Notes: generated by a model from the letters alone, not told the origin. DNA of 64,000 bases from Miltoncostaea sp050249835 (GCA_050249835.1 JBFWPT010000017.1:1-64000); one strand, 5' to 3'; shown: positions 8,666 through 16,970, counted from the first letter of the stretch. Translations and numbers: made by a program.

Positions 8666-8971
8666 GGGGCGGGCCGGGCCAGGATCGCAACCCATGAGCG
8701 CGGGAGGCTCCCTCCGTCCCCGTGCGATCACTTGATCGCACCCCCGGCGATCAGCCGACGCCGGCGCCCGGGCGCCGGTCACCCCACGGCGCGAGGTCCA
8801 TTCGGCGTGTCACCGCGCGGCGCGGAGACGGGGCGGAGTCGGCACAGACGGGGTGGTGAGCCGTGCGCCGCATCGTCCTAGGGTCGGGGGCCCCGTCTCC
8901 GTTGCGGGTGGCTGGGGCGTCGGCCTCCCGGCCTTTGTACCATTGAGTCCTCAACGACTTCGGGAGGACCC
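8666..8971. other. 306-bp intergenic region
   Basis: No convincing gene. It holds the palindrome at 8722-8741, a smaller TTGAGTCCTCAA dyad at 8943-8954 just before the next ribosome-binding site, and a GGGAGGA site at 8962-8968. The dyad is a possible operator for the PPOX gene. An antisense open frame of 67 codons here looks non-coding. Confidence 0.6.
8722..8741. repeat. Intergenic palindrome GTGCGATCA-CT-TGATCGCAC
   Basis: Perfect 9-bp arms with a CT loop, 57 bp after a stop codon. The core GCGATCACTTGATCGC and the preceding CTCCGTCCC recur at 37700-37731, with different outer arm bases. This marks a dispersed palindromic family or a shared protein site rather than a simple terminator; no T-run follows. 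Confidence 0.65.
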
Positions 8972-9364
8972 GTGACCACCATCCCCGCGTCGCACGCGGA
9001 CCTGCTCGACGCGCCGTTCGCCACGCTCGGCACGGTCGACCGCCACGGCCGGCCGCAGCTCTCCCAGGTCTGCTTCCTCGCCGAGGACGGGATCGTCCGG
9101 CTCTCCCTCAACACCTCCCGCGCGAAGACGGGGAACCTGCGGCGGAACCCGGCCGTCAACGTGCTGATCACGGACCCCGGCAACCCGATGCGCTCCCTCG
9201 AGCTGAGCGGCGACGCCGAGATCGTTCCGGACGTGGACGGTTTCGTCGCCCGGGCCGGCGCGAAGTACGGCATGGACTTCACCGAGCATGACCGCCCCGG
9301 CGAGGGACGCGTCGTCGTGACCGTCCGGCCGCACCGGGTGTACGCGACCGACCTCTCGGGCTGA
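8972..9364 (+). CDS. PPOX-class flavin/F420-dependent protein
   Basis: 130 aa, the usual length of single-domain split-barrel PPOX proteins. Family features are the N-terminal 'FATLGTVDRHGRPQLSQVCF', the strand 'VRLSLNTSRAKTGNLRRNP' and 'VNVLITDPGNPM'. Such proteins bind FMN or F420 and reduce small substrates or act in redox defence; the substrate cannot be read from sequence. GTG start with GGGAGGA 4 nt upstream. It is monocistronic, followed by a GC-rich hairpin. Confidence 0.88.
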   Translation: MTTIPASHADLLDAPFATLGTVDRHGRPQLSQVCFLAEDGIVRLSLNTSRAKTGNLRRNPAVNVLITDPGNPMRSLELSGDAEIVPDVDGFVARAGAKYGMDFTEHDRPGEGRVVVTVRPHRVYATDLSG

Positions 9365-9371
9365 CCCGAGG

Positions 9372-9395
9372 GGCCCCCGGGGTTCCCGGGGGGCC
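9372..9395 (+). terminator. GC-rich hairpin downstream of the PPOX gene
   Basis: GGCCCCCGGG - GTT - CCCGGGGGGCC, a ~10-bp stem with one bulge, starting 8 bp after the stop. No T-run follows, which is common for terminators in very GC-rich actinobacteria. Confidence 0.5.
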
Positions 9396-9498
9396 GCAAA
9401 CCTGGGGGTGGGGACCGGGGGGCTCCCCGATGTGACGGCGCGGCGGCGCGCGCAGGGTGACCGGGACACGATCCGACCCGCCCGAAGGGAGCCCCCCG

Positions 9499-10860
9499 AT
9501 GGCCTCAGCAGGCCGCCTCGCCGCCACCGCGCTCGGCGCCGCCGCGCTCGCGCTCGCCGCCGCCGCGCCCGCCAGCGCCGACTCGATCGCCTACGTGAAG
9601 GCCGGCGACATCTGGCTGACCACCCCCGACACCAGCCGCACCGTCCAGGTGACGGCCCGCGGCGGCTACAGCCACGTCTCCCAGGCCGACGACGGCACGC
9701 TGATCGGCCTGAACGGCCAGCGCCTCCACCGGCTCAGCCCGGCGGGCGCGCTCCTCGCCGACTTCGGCACGCCGGTCAGCGACGGCGACGGCACGGCGGG
9801 AAGCCACTTCACCGGCCCCTACGACCCGGTCATCTCCCCGGACGGCACCAAGGTCGCGTACACGTACTACTGGACCGGCTTCGACGGGACCGACCCCACC
9901 TGCCTGCCGCCGCTCTGCATCGGCCGGCGCATCGAGGCCGGCGTCGGGTACTCCCACGCCGACCGCGACACCCCCTGGGACACGCCGGGGCTCGGGCGGC
10001 AGTCCGGCTGGGTGGACCCGTCGTGGATAGACGGCGAGCGCGTGCTGCTCTCCGACAAGGCCGTCCGCTTCGGCAACCTCGACGTCATCACCGACCGGGT
10101 CGGGGACGGCCTCAACGCCTACACGCCCTGGTTCGACGACACGGCCTCCTGGTACATGGGCGACGGCGAGATGAACCTCCGCGCCGGCGTCATGGCCTTC
10201 GTCGGCACCACGCCGAACTACACCACGTTCGACAACGACCAGATCCGCGTCTACCGCCTCGGCGGCGACGTGCCCGCGCTGCCGGAGGCCTGCTTCGCGT
10301 TCCGGAGCGACGGCCCGCAGTTCTCCGACCCCTCGCTCTCCCCGGACGGCCGGCACGTCGTCTGGGCCGACCTCGGTAAGGGCATCATGATCGGGGACAT
10401 CCCCGACCTGGCCGCCGGGTGCGCCCCGCCGTCCGCGGGCGGCCGCCTGGTGGTGCCCGACGCGATCTCCCCCGACTGGGGACCCGCCGACGTGCCGCGC
10501 GCCGGCGGCGGGGGCGCGCCCGCCGCGGCCGGCGCGTCCGGGCGGCTCGGCCTGCGGGCCGTGGGGCGTCCCACCCTGCGCCGCGCCCTCGCCGGCGGCC
10601 TGCGCCTGCGGGTCGTGACCGGCGCGCCCGGCCGCCTCACCGTGGCGGCCACCCGGGCCGGCGGACGGGCCCGGCTCGCCGGGGCGTCAGCGCGGGTCGG
10701 GACGTCCGGCGCGGCGACCGCCCGGCTGCGCTTCCCGAAGGCCGCGGCCCGCTCCCTGCGGGGCCGGGCGTCCGTGCGCCTGCGCGTCACCGCCGTGTTC
10801 CGCCCGGCGGCCGGCGGGCCCCCGCGGCGCAGCGCCGCCACGCTCGTCCTGCGCTCCTGA
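9499..10860 (+). CDS. Secreted TolB-like beta-propeller protein
   Basis: 453 aa from ATG 9499 (AAGGGAG 8 nt upstream). Signal peptide about 1-28 ending 'APASA-D'. The mature part has propeller-type repeats: 'IAYVKAGDIWLTTPD', 'YDPVISPDGTKVAYTYYW' and 'DPSLSPDGRHVVWADL', the last two being PD40-like. A C-terminal ~110-residue Arg/Ala-rich beta-domain ('LRLRVVTGAPGRLTVAATRA') recurs in exported proteins of related high-GC actinobacteria. Several cysteines may form disulfides. Probably an extracytoplasmic binding or scaffold protein; no catalytic motif was seen. Confidence 0.8.
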   Translation: MASAGRLAATALGAAALALAAAAPASADSIAYVKAGDIWLTTPDTSRTVQVTARGGYSHVSQADDGTLIGLNGQRLHRLSPAGALLADFGTPVSDGDGTAGSHFTGPYDPVISPDGTKVAYTYYWTGFDGTDPTCLPPLCIGRRIEAGVGYSHADRDTPWDTPGLGRQSGWVDPSWIDGERVLLSDKAVRFGNLDVITDRVGDGLNAYTPWFDDTASWYMGDGEMNLRAGVMAFVGTTPNYTTFDNDQIRVYRLGGDVPALPEACFAFRSDGPQFSDPSLSPDGRHVVWADLGKGIMIGDIPDLAAGCAPPSAGGRLVVPDAISPDWGPADVPRAGGGGAPAAAGASGRLGLRAVGRPTLRRALAGGLRLRVVTGAPGRLTVAATRAGGRARLAGASARVGTSGAATARLRFPKAAARSLRGRASVRLRVTAVFRPAAGGPPRRSAATLVLRS

Positions 10861-10867
10861 CGCGGGG

Positions 10868-10902
10868 GGCCGGGGCGCCGGGGATGACCCGGCGTCCCGG
10901 CC
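10868..10902. terminator. Strong bidirectional terminator stem
   Basis: 15 paired positions (14 Watson-Crick and one G-T) between 10868-10882 and 10888-10902, with loop GATGA. It lies between two convergent genes, 8 bp after the propeller stop and 15 bp from the SRPBCC stop, so it can serve both strands. Confidence 0.75.
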
Positions 10903-10917
10903 GCACGCCCCGCCCGG

Positions 10918-11403
10918 TCAGCGGAGGCCCACCGCGACGTCGTCCAGCAGGTCCATCGCGTCCTGCATGCCGGCCTCCATGCCCGAGGCGATGTGCCCGT
11001 CCCGGTGCTCCCGCGTCTCGTGCTGGACGAGGATCTCGAGGAGGGTGCCGTCACCGTCGGGGGTGAGGGTCATGGTGTTGAGGGACGCGGCGTCCGGCAT
11101 CCCCTCGTAGACCTCCGTCGAGACGAGCCGCGAGAACTCGTCGATCTCGTGGTACTCGCCGTGGAAGCCCACCTCGAAGCCGTCCGGGGTGACCATCACC
11201 CAACGCCAGGCGCCGCCGACGCGCAGGTCGACCTCGGCCACCGTCACTTCGCCGCGCTTGGCGTGCCACCAGCGCCGCACCAGCTCGGGCGTCGTCCACG
11301 CCTTCCACACCAGCTCGGGCGCGGCGGCGAAGCGCCGCGTGATCAGGATCTGGGTGTCGCCCGGGAGCGTCACCGTCGCGCTACCGCTCAGTGCCATCGT
11401 CAT
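10918..11403 (-). CDS. SRPBCC/AHSA1-family (START-like) protein
   Basis: 161 aa with the family signature: 'ILITRRFAAAPELVWKAWT', 'PELVRRWWHAKRGEV', 'VDLRVGGAWRWVM' and 'FHGEYHEIDEFSRLV'. These cavity-forming proteins bind small hydrophobic ligands. Its start lies inside the ArsR gene (23-bp overlap), so the two are co-translated. ArsR plus AHSA1 pairs are common in actinobacteria, where the regulator controls the pair. The ligand is unknown. Confidence 0.9.
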   Translation of the reverse strand: MTMALSGSATVTLPGDTQILITRRFAAAPELVWKAWTTPELVRRWWHAKRGEVTVAEVDLRVGGAWRWVMVTPDGFEVGFHGEYHEIDEFSRLVSTEVYEGMPDAASLNTMTLTPDGDGTLLEILVQHETREHRDGHIASGMEAGMQDAMDLLDDVAVGLR

Positions 11404-11743
11404 CTCCCCTGTCCTCCTGTGTCGTGAGCTCGTCCAGCACGACGTCCAGCGCGGCGAACCGGTCCTCCCAGAGCTCCGTGTACCGGGCCACCCAGTCGTG
11501 GATGGGCTTCAGCGCCGGCCCGTTGAGCCGGTACAGGCGCCGCCGCCCCTCGTCGCGCACCTCCACCACCCCCACCTCACGGAGCACCTTGAGGTGCTTC
11601 GAGACCTGGGGCTGGGCCATCCCGAGCTCCGCCACGAGGTCGTTCACGGCCCGCTCCCCGCCGGCCAGCGCATCCACGATGCGCCGCCGGCGGGGCTCCG
11701 CCAGCGCGTTGAACACGTCCTCCGTCGTCGCCCGCCGTGCCAT
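11381..11743 (-). CDS. ArsR-family (winged helix) autoregulator
   Basis: 120 aa. The winged helix-turn-helix is explicit: 'NALAEPRRRRIVDALAGGER', then 'LGMAQPQVSKHLKVLREVGV' and the wing 'VEVRDEGRRRLYRLN'. No cysteine metal site is present, so it belongs to the metal-independent members paired with SRPBCC proteins. I prefer ATG 11743 over ATG 11779 because the promoter -10 element lies at 11752-11757, downstream of the longer start. The message would then be leaderless or nearly so. An operator occupies the promoter spacer. Confidence 0.92.
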   Translation of the reverse strand: MARRATTEDVFNALAEPRRRRIVDALAGGERAVNDLVAELGMAQPQVSKHLKVLREVGVVEVRDEGRRRLYRLNGPALKPIHDWVARYTELWEDRFAALDVVLDELTTQEDRGDDDGTER

Positions 11744-11751
11744 GCCCGCAC

Positions 11752-11779
11752 CATATATTCCGATATCGGAATATGTCAA
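11752..11779 (-). promoter_or_regulatory. ArsR promoter with operator in the spacer
   Basis: On the minus strand: TTGACA (11779-11774), 16 bp, TATATG (11757-11752). The spacer is covered by a perfect 20-bp palindrome, ATATTCCGATATCGGAAT plus the final AT, at 11755-11774, AT-rich in a very GC-rich genome. Occupancy would block the polymerase, so autorepression by the adjacent ArsR is the obvious reading. Predicted transcription start is about 11745, two bases before the ATG. Confidence 0.85.
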
Positions 11780-11794
11780 TCGCGGGCGGCCGGG

Positions 11795-12652
11795 TCAGCC
11801 CTCCGTGTCCGGCGGGACGAACTTCGAGAGCGTCGCCACCCCGCCCTGGGGGTCCCGCACGACGGTCATGCGCACCCACGGCATGTCGGTCGGCGGCATG
11901 AGGACCGTCCCCCCGAGCTCCTGCGCCCGGGCGGCCGCCGCGTCGGCGTCGTCGACCGCGAAGGTCACGTCCCAGTGGGGCTCGTCGCCGTTCTCGAGCG
12001 GGGAGATCCACGCGACCGCGTCCGCGAAGCCCTCCGGCGCGCCCATCTCGTCCATCCGCGCGACGATGCCCGGCTCCAGGGTCTCCAGGTGCTCGCCGTA
12101 GCCCGGGCGGCGGACGAGCATCGTGCCGCCGGTCTCCGGGTCGGCCGGCGACGCCTCCCAGCCGAACAGCCCGCCGTAGAACGCGATCGCCGCCTCCGGG
12201 TCGCGGGAGTGCACGCCGCTGAAGTTCCAGGAGCCCGCCTCGTTGACCGCCTGCGCCCCCCGGTGGCGGCCCGCCTGCCAGACGGCGAACACGGCGCCCT
12301 CGGGATCGGCCAGCAGCGCGGTGCGCCCGGCGTCGCCGACGTCGGCCGCCGGCATGAGCACCGAGCCCCCGAGCTCCACCGCGCGGGCCTGCGCGGCGTC
12401 GGCGTCGTCCACCCACATGTAGGTCACCCAGCCGGTGCCCGACGGCACCTCGTCCGGGCGCGAGCCGACCCCGGCCACCAGGCGGCCCCCGATGGAGCCC
12501 TGGATGTAGTGGCCCGGGGCCTCGGGCGGCATCGCGTCCTCCGTCTCCCAGCCCAGGAGATCCCCGTAGAAGGCGGCCGCGGCCGGCGCGTCGTCGTGCG
12601 AGATGTCGACCCAGCAGGGCACTCCGGCCGGGTATCCGTCGCGATCGATCAT
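11795..12652 (-). CDS. Glyoxalase/VOC-family protein with two domains
   Basis: 285 aa: two tandem vicinal-oxygen-chelate domains, about 1-130 ('VPCWVDISHDDAPAAAAFYG', 'ALLADPEGAVFAVWQ') and about 140-280 ('HSRDPEAAIAFYGGLFGWE', 'VVRDPQGGVATLSKF'). ATG 12652 follows a GTGGAGGAC site. Such proteins bind or detoxify small metabolites with a metal centre; the substrate is unknown. It is divergent from a WYL regulator, an arrangement common for YafY/glyoxalase pairs, so the neighbour probably controls it. Confidence 0.9.
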   Translation of the reverse strand: MIDRDGYPAGVPCWVDISHDDAPAAAAFYGDLLGWETEDAMPPEAPGHYIQGSIGGRLVAGVGSRPDEVPSGTGWVTYMWVDDADAAQARAVELGGSVLMPAADVGDAGRTALLADPEGAVFAVWQAGRHRGAQAVNEAGSWNFSGVHSRDPEAAIAFYGGLFGWEASPADPETGGTMLVRRPGYGEHLETLEPGIVARMDEMGAPEGFADAVAWISPLENGDEPHWDVTFAVDDADAAAARAQELGGTVLMPPTDMPWVRMTVVRDPQGGVATLSKFVPPDTEG

Positions 12653-12743
12653 GTCCTCCACTCCCTGTCCGCTCCCTGTGCCGGGCCAGGCTATGAGCCA
12701 TTCAGGACAGTTCCGGTCCGCGATATGCGCGAGGATGTAAGGG

Positions 12744-13697
12744 ATGAGCGACACCGCCAGCCGCCTGCTCGAGCTGCTCGCCCTGCTGCAGGCGCGCCGG
12801 GACTGGACCGGCATCGCGCTGGCCCGGCGCCTCGGCGTGACGGAGCGCACCGTGCGCCGCGACATGGCGCGCCTGCGCGGCCTGGGATACCCGGTGGAGT
12901 CGGTCTCCGGGCCGGCGGGCCGGTACCGCCTCGCGGCCGGCACGGCCATGCCGCCCCTCCTGCTCGACGAGGACGAGGCCGTCGCGATCGCCGTCGGCCT
13001 GCGCACCGCGGCCGGCGCCGCCGTGGCGGGCATGGAAGAGACCTCCCTGCGCGCGCTGGTGAAGCTGGAGCAGGTGCTGCCGTCCCACCTGCGCCGGAGG
13101 GTGCGGGCCGTGGACGCCGCCCTCGCCACCCGCCCGCCGGCGGGCCCGGTCATCGACCCCCACCACCTGACCCTGCTCGCCACGGCCCACCGCGACGCCG
13201 AGCGGGTGCGCTTCTGGTACCGGCGCCGCGACGGCACGCGCACGCGCCGCGAGGCGGAGCCGCACGCGCTCGTCGCCCTCGGCCGGCGCTGGTACCTGCT
13301 GGGCTGGGACCTGGCGCGGGAGGACTGGCGCACCTTCCGCATCGACCGCATCTCCTCCCCCGCCGCCGCCGGGGTGCGCTTCGCGCCCCGCCATGTCCCG
13401 GGCGGCGACCCCGCCGCCTTCGTGGCGGCGAGCGTGCGCGCGATGCCCGGCCGCCACGAGGCGGTGCTCACCGTCCTCGCCCCGGCGGACGAGGTCATGC
13501 GCCGCGCGCCCGGGCGGTGGGGCGCCACGACGCCCATCGACGCGGAGACGTGCGAGTTCCGCACGAGCGACGACGACCTCGGCTGGCTCGCCGCCCGCAT
13601 CCTCATGATCGACCTGGACTTCGTGGTCGAGGGCTCCCCCGCCCTGCGCGAGCGCCTGCGGGAGATGGGGGCCCGCCTCACCCGCGGGACGGCCTAG
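12744..13697 (+). CDS. YafY-like transcriptional regulator (HTH-WYL)
   Basis: 317 aa. N-terminal HTH 'TGIALARRLGVTERTVRRDM', middle helices and a WYL domain ('RVRFWYRRRDGTRTRREAEP', 'ALGRRWYLLGWDLAREDW'), then a C-terminal WCX extension. WYL domains bind nucleic acids or small ligands. It is divergent from the VOC gene with a 91-bp shared gap, which contains a GGAC-N7-GTCC dyad that might be its site. The stop overlaps the next convergent stop as CTAG. Confidence 0.92.
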   Translation: MSDTASRLLELLALLQARRDWTGIALARRLGVTERTVRRDMARLRGLGYPVESVSGPAGRYRLAAGTAMPPLLLDEDEAVAIAVGLRTAAGAAVAGMEETSLRALVKLEQVLPSHLRRRVRAVDAALATRPPAGPVIDPHHLTLLATAHRDAERVRFWYRRRDGTRTRREAEPHALVALGRRWYLLGWDLAREDWRTFRIDRISSPAAAGVRFAPRHVPGGDPAAFVAASVRAMPGRHEAVLTVLAPADEVMRRAPGRWGATTPIDAETCEFRTSDDDLGWLAARILMIDLDFVVEGSPALRERLREMGARLTRGTA

Positions 13698-14089
13698 AGG
13701 TAGTCCTCCCGAATCTCCTTCATCCGTCCCCGCGCCCGCCGGGCGAGGTAACGGAGCCGCCGGTCGCCGTCGAAATCCGCGATGACCCCCTCGCAGACCC
13801 GGATGGCCATGCGGGGGTCGGAGTGCATGAGAATGAGGGCAATGCGCAGGGACGCCCGGCCGGAGAACTCCCTCAGGGCGAACTCCGTCTCACCCTCGAG
13901 GAGGAGGACCACCTCCCGGTACACCACGAGGGCATCGCCCCAGCTCCCGTCGGACATCACCTCGTCCGCGAGGGCCAGGAGCGAGCTCGCGGTGACGCGC
14001 CGGGCGCCGGTGTCCGCGGCGGACAGGACCAGGGAGCGGACCATCGCGGCCAGCGCCAGGGTGTCGACCTGCTCGTCGTGCGGGCGCAC
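13694..14089 (-). CDS. Small all-helical (TPR-like) protein, unknown function
   Basis: 131 aa from GTG 14087-14089. No family is recognised. Helix pairs such as 'GSWGDALVVYREVVLLLEGE', 'RASLRIALILMHSDPRMAIR' and 'RRLRYLARRARGRMKEI' resemble tetratricopeptide hairpins, suggesting a protein-binding adaptor. Soluble, no signal peptide. Its composition (many Met, Ile and Glu) is normal for a real protein, unlike the antisense frames. It is convergent with the WYL gene. Confidence 0.7.
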   Translation of the reverse strand: MRPHDEQVDTLALAAMVRSLVLSAADTGARRVTASSLLALADEVMSDGSWGDALVVYREVVLLLEGETEFALREFSGRASLRIALILMHSDPRMAIRVCEGVIADFDGDRRLRYLARRARGRMKEIREDYL

Positions 14090-14176
14090 GCGCCGATCCT
14101 GGCGGACGACGTGATCCGGGTCGAGACCCGGGCCGCCGCCCCGTCGGGGGGACGGGGCGGCGGCGGGCGCACGGGC

Positions 14177-15697
14177 CTACGGCGCCGGCTCCTCCTTAAG
14201 GCGGTACGCCACGATCTTCGGCGCGGTCCCCGGCTCCTGCGGGTAGCTCGCGGCCGTGATCAGGGTGTCGCCGGCGATCGTCAGCGGCGCGTTGGTGGCC
14301 GCCGGCAGCTGGTCCTGCCAGACGATCGAGCCGTCCTCCTTCGACAGCGCGACGAGCATGCCGTCGAAGGTGGTCGTGAATACGAGGTCGCCGGACACCG
14401 TCGCGGCGCCGAGGGCCATGGCCGGGAGGTTCGTTGTCCAGAGGACGCGCCCGGTGCGCGCCTCGATCGCGACCATCTCGCCGGTGTTGCCCTCGAAGTC
14501 GAAGGTCCCGGTGGCCCCGCCGTAGTTCACGTCGAGGTCGCTGAGGGTCGTCGACAGGTTGGCGATGGCGGCGTACACCACGCCGTCCTCGTAGGCCATG
14601 TTCGTCTCGACCCCGCCGTAGACGCCCGGCTGCACCTCGATGGGCGGCGTGATCGTGACGCTGCCCGGGTCCTCCAGCGCCTTCCGGGAGTCCTGGTCGC
14701 GGCCGTTGTGGTCGCCCACCGGGATCTTCCAGATGAGCCGTCCGCTGCCCGGGTCGATGGCGTAGACGTAGCCCATCTTCCCGCCGGTGATGATCATCGA
14801 GCGCCCGGCCTTCACCCACATCGGCGAGAGCTGCAGATCCCAGTCGTAGAAGTCGTTCGGGACCGCCTGGAAGTGCCAGCGCAGCTCGCCCGTGCGGGGC
14901 GACAGCTTCAGCAGGCTGTTCGTGTAGAGCAGCGGGTCCGGGTTCTCGAGCAGCTGCCGCGGCGTGGTGTAGGCGTTGCCCGTGCCGAAGTAGACCTGCC
15001 CCGCCGGGTCGATCAGCGGCGTGTTCCAGATGCCGCCCGCCGCGTTGTTCGCGGGGATGACCGACGGGTCCTTGAGGGTGTTGAAGGTCCAGCGCGTCGC
15101 CCCGGTGCGCTCGTCGAGGGCGAACACCAGGCCGCCGCCCGCGCGCGTGATGGTGCCGGCGTAGACGCGCCCGCCGTGCACCTGCGGCGCGCCGGTGAGG
15201 GGCGCCCCGGTGACGGGCTGGACCTTCCACCGCTCGGCGCCGTCGTCCGCGTCGAGCGCGAACACCGACGTACGGGTCACGCCGTAGAGGACGCCCCCGC
15301 GCAGGGTGAGGCCGTTCGGCCCGATGACGGGCTCGTCGAAGCGGCGCTCCCAGAGGGTCGCGCCGGTCTCCCGGTCCACCGCCGTCACGTTGGACGCCAG
15401 GTCCTGCAGGTACACGACCCCCTTGTGGATGAGGGGGAAGGACGCGAACGAGCCGTAGCGGGTCTCGGCGTCCACGTCGCGCGTCCAGGCCACCTCGAGG
15501 CGCCCGACGCTGCGCGAGTCGATCTCCGAGTCCGCGACCCGGTGGTTGCGCAGGTCGCCGTTCGGCAGCGTCCACGACGCCTCCCCTCCGCCGCGGTCGC
15601 CGCCCGGCGCGCCGATGCCGAGGGCGCTCACGAGGGCCAGCAGGACGACCACGAGCGCGACCCCCGCGCTCCCGATCGCCACCCGTCTCCGGGACAT
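14177..15697 (-). CDS. Membrane-anchored or exported PQQ-like beta-propeller protein
   Basis: 506 aa from ATG 15697 (GGGGAGG 6 nt upstream). A positively charged N terminus and one hydrophobic segment (about 5-28, 'GVALVVVLLALVSALGIG') anchor or export it. The rest is a seven/eight-bladed PQQ-type propeller with blade signatures 'VTAVDRETGATLWERRF', 'YAIDPGSGRLIWKIPV', 'AIEARTGRVLWTTNLP' and 'LSKEDGSIVWQ'. It resembles quinoprotein dehydrogenase propellers, but no cytochrome domain is present, so enzyme activity is uncertain; a BamB-like scaffold is the alternative. Confidence 0.85.
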   Translation of the reverse strand: MSRRRVAIGSAGVALVVVLLALVSALGIGAPGGDRGGGEASWTLPNGDLRNHRVADSEIDSRSVGRLEVAWTRDVDAETRYGSFASFPLIHKGVVYLQDLASNVTAVDRETGATLWERRFDEPVIGPNGLTLRGGVLYGVTRTSVFALDADDGAERWKVQPVTGAPLTGAPQVHGGRVYAGTITRAGGGLVFALDERTGATRWTFNTLKDPSVIPANNAAGGIWNTPLIDPAGQVYFGTGNAYTTPRQLLENPDPLLYTNSLLKLSPRTGELRWHFQAVPNDFYDWDLQLSPMWVKAGRSMIITGGKMGYVYAIDPGSGRLIWKIPVGDHNGRDQDSRKALEDPGSVTITPPIEVQPGVYGGVETNMAYEDGVVYAAIANLSTTLSDLDVNYGGATGTFDFEGNTGEMVAIEARTGRVLWTTNLPAMALGAATVSGDLVFTTTFDGMLVALSKEDGSIVWQDQLPAATNAPLTIAGDTLITAASYPQEPGTAPKIVAYRLKEEPAP

Positions 15698-15874
15698 GGG
15701 AAACCTCCCCTGATCTGGTGGGCGTGGCCGCGCCGGCGGCACGGCCGGTCGTCCCCAGGCTCCGGGCGCCCGTCGCGGGGGGTCAACGCGCCGGCGCCCG
15801 CCTCGGCGGAACTGCCCGGAAAGGGCGCCGACCGATCGGGAGGACCCGGACGGTCGGCCCGCCCGCCCGGACCG

Positions 15875-16870
15875 CTACGGGATGAGCCGCGACCCCGTGA
15901 TCGTGGGCGGCCTCGCGCCGAGGAAGAAGATCCCCGGGAGCCCGCGCGTCTCGAAGCCGAGGCTCGGGTTGCCGCGCAGGGTGGAGCCGGCGATCCGCGC
16001 CGTGCCGCTGCGGTCGTTGCTCACGAAGAAGATCGCGCCGCCGCCCTCCGGGGCGGTGTTGCCCTCGATCGTCGAGCCGCGCAGGTCGAGGCGCATGGCG
16101 TTGCCGTCCATGTAGATCGCGCCGCCGTTGCCGCCGCCGGGCGACCCGGCCCGGGCGGGGTTCGCCCCGCGCCCCGTCGCCCGGTTGCCCGTGAAGGTGC
16201 TCCCGGTGACGGTCCAGGAGACGCCGATCGAGCTGAGGGCGCCGCCGTTGGCGCAGCGGTTGCCGGTGAAGACGCTGCGCACGACGCGCACGGGGCGGCC
16301 GCGGAACTGGCTCAGCGCGCGGACGGCGCCGCCGCCGACGTCCGGGCCGGTCCGGTCGCAGCGGTTCCCCGTGAACCGCGAGTCCACGATGGTGAGGCGG
16401 CCCCCGCGGACGAACACCGCCCCGCCGCCACCGCCCTCCAGGGTCTCGCCGGTCGCGTTCCCGCCGCGGAAGGCCATGCGCCGGATGGTCAGGTGCGGCG
16501 TCGCCTGGTCCTGGCAGTGGTCGGTCGTCCACACCTGCCGCCGGTCGCAGGTGTTCTGGTAGAGGATCCGCCGCGCGCCACCGCCGCTCAGGGTGACGAG
16601 GCCGCCGCCGTCGATGACGACACGGGGGCTCGTGTTGCGCACCTTCGCGGTCTGGCGCATCCGGATCGTCACGGGCGCCGGGCCGCAGGCGAAGGTCACG
16701 AGCCCGCCCTGGGCGACCGCCCGCACCACGGCGGCCGAGGTGCAGCTCGCGGGGGTGCCGTTCCCCACCGTCGCCGCCTGGGCGACGCCACTCCCCGCGG
16801 CGCCCGCGGCGAGGGCCAGCACGGCGGCCACGGCGGCCCGGCGGGCGGGGTGCTGCGCTGACGGGGGCAC
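15875..16870 (-). CDS. Secreted right-handed parallel beta-helix protein
   Basis: 331 aa. Signal peptide (about 1-32, ending 'GVAQA-A'), then coils with repeated 'STFTGN', 'STIEGNTA' and 'GGGAIFF' elements typical of pectate-lyase-like or polymorphic outer-membrane-type helices: 'LTIVDSRFTGNRCD', 'VRVVRSVFTGNRCANGGALS' and 'VTGSTFTGNRATG'. Glycine-rich loops and paired Cys are present. No catalytic residues can be assigned; a surface adhesin or polysaccharide-binding role is possible. GTG start at 16868-16870, just before the tRNA gene on the same strand. Confidence 0.82.
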   Translation of the reverse strand: MPPSAQHPARRAAVAAVLALAAGAAGSGVAQAATVGNGTPASCTSAAVVRAVAQGGLVTFACGPAPVTIRMRQTAKVRNTSPRVVIDGGGLVTLSGGGARRILYQNTCDRRQVWTTDHCQDQATPHLTIRRMAFRGGNATGETLEGGGGGAVFVRGGRLTIVDSRFTGNRCDRTGPDVGGGAVRALSQFRGRPVRVVRSVFTGNRCANGGALSSIGVSWTVTGSTFTGNRATGRGANPARAGSPGGGNGGAIYMDGNAMRLDLRGSTIEGNTAPEGGGAIFFVSNDRSGTARIAGSTLRGNPSLGFETRGLPGIFFLGARPPTITGSRLIP

Positions 16871-16897
16871 CGCTCGCTCCTCGTCCGGAGGCGGGAG

Positions 16898-16970
16898 TGG
16901 AGGATGACGGGATCGAACCGACGACCTCCTGCTTGCAAAGCAGGCGCTCTCCCAGCTGAGCTAATCCCCC
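16898..16970 (-). tRNA. tRNA-Ala (anticodon TGC)
   Basis: A 73-nt cloverleaf on the minus strand: acceptor GGGGGAT/ATCCTCC (one G-T), D-arm GCTC/GAGC, anticodon stem CCTGC/GCAGG with loop TTTGCAA, variable loop AGGTC, T-loop TTCGATC, discriminator A. The 3' CCA is not encoded. The T-stem has one T-T mismatch. Anticodon TGC reads GCN alanine codons. Confidence 0.97.

Noticed and set aside
8751..8954. 67-codon minus-strand frame in the 8.7-9 kb gap
   Set aside because: No ribosome-binding site, no recognisable protein pattern, overlaps a likely promoter region.
8943..8954. TTGAGTCCTCAA as a HAIR heat-shock operator
   Set aside because: HAIR needs CTTGAGT-N7-ACTCAAG; the spacing here is too short, so it is only a generic dyad.
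11744..11779. Longer ArsR start at ATG 11779
   Set aside because: It lies within the promoter and operator, upstream of the predicted transcription start.
11189..16861. A 1890-codon open frame on the + strand
   Set aside because: It lies antisense to several clear genes (SRPBCC, ArsR, VOC, PQQ, beta-helix), has Arg/His/Pro-rich low-complexity composition and no domain; it is a high-GC shadow frame.
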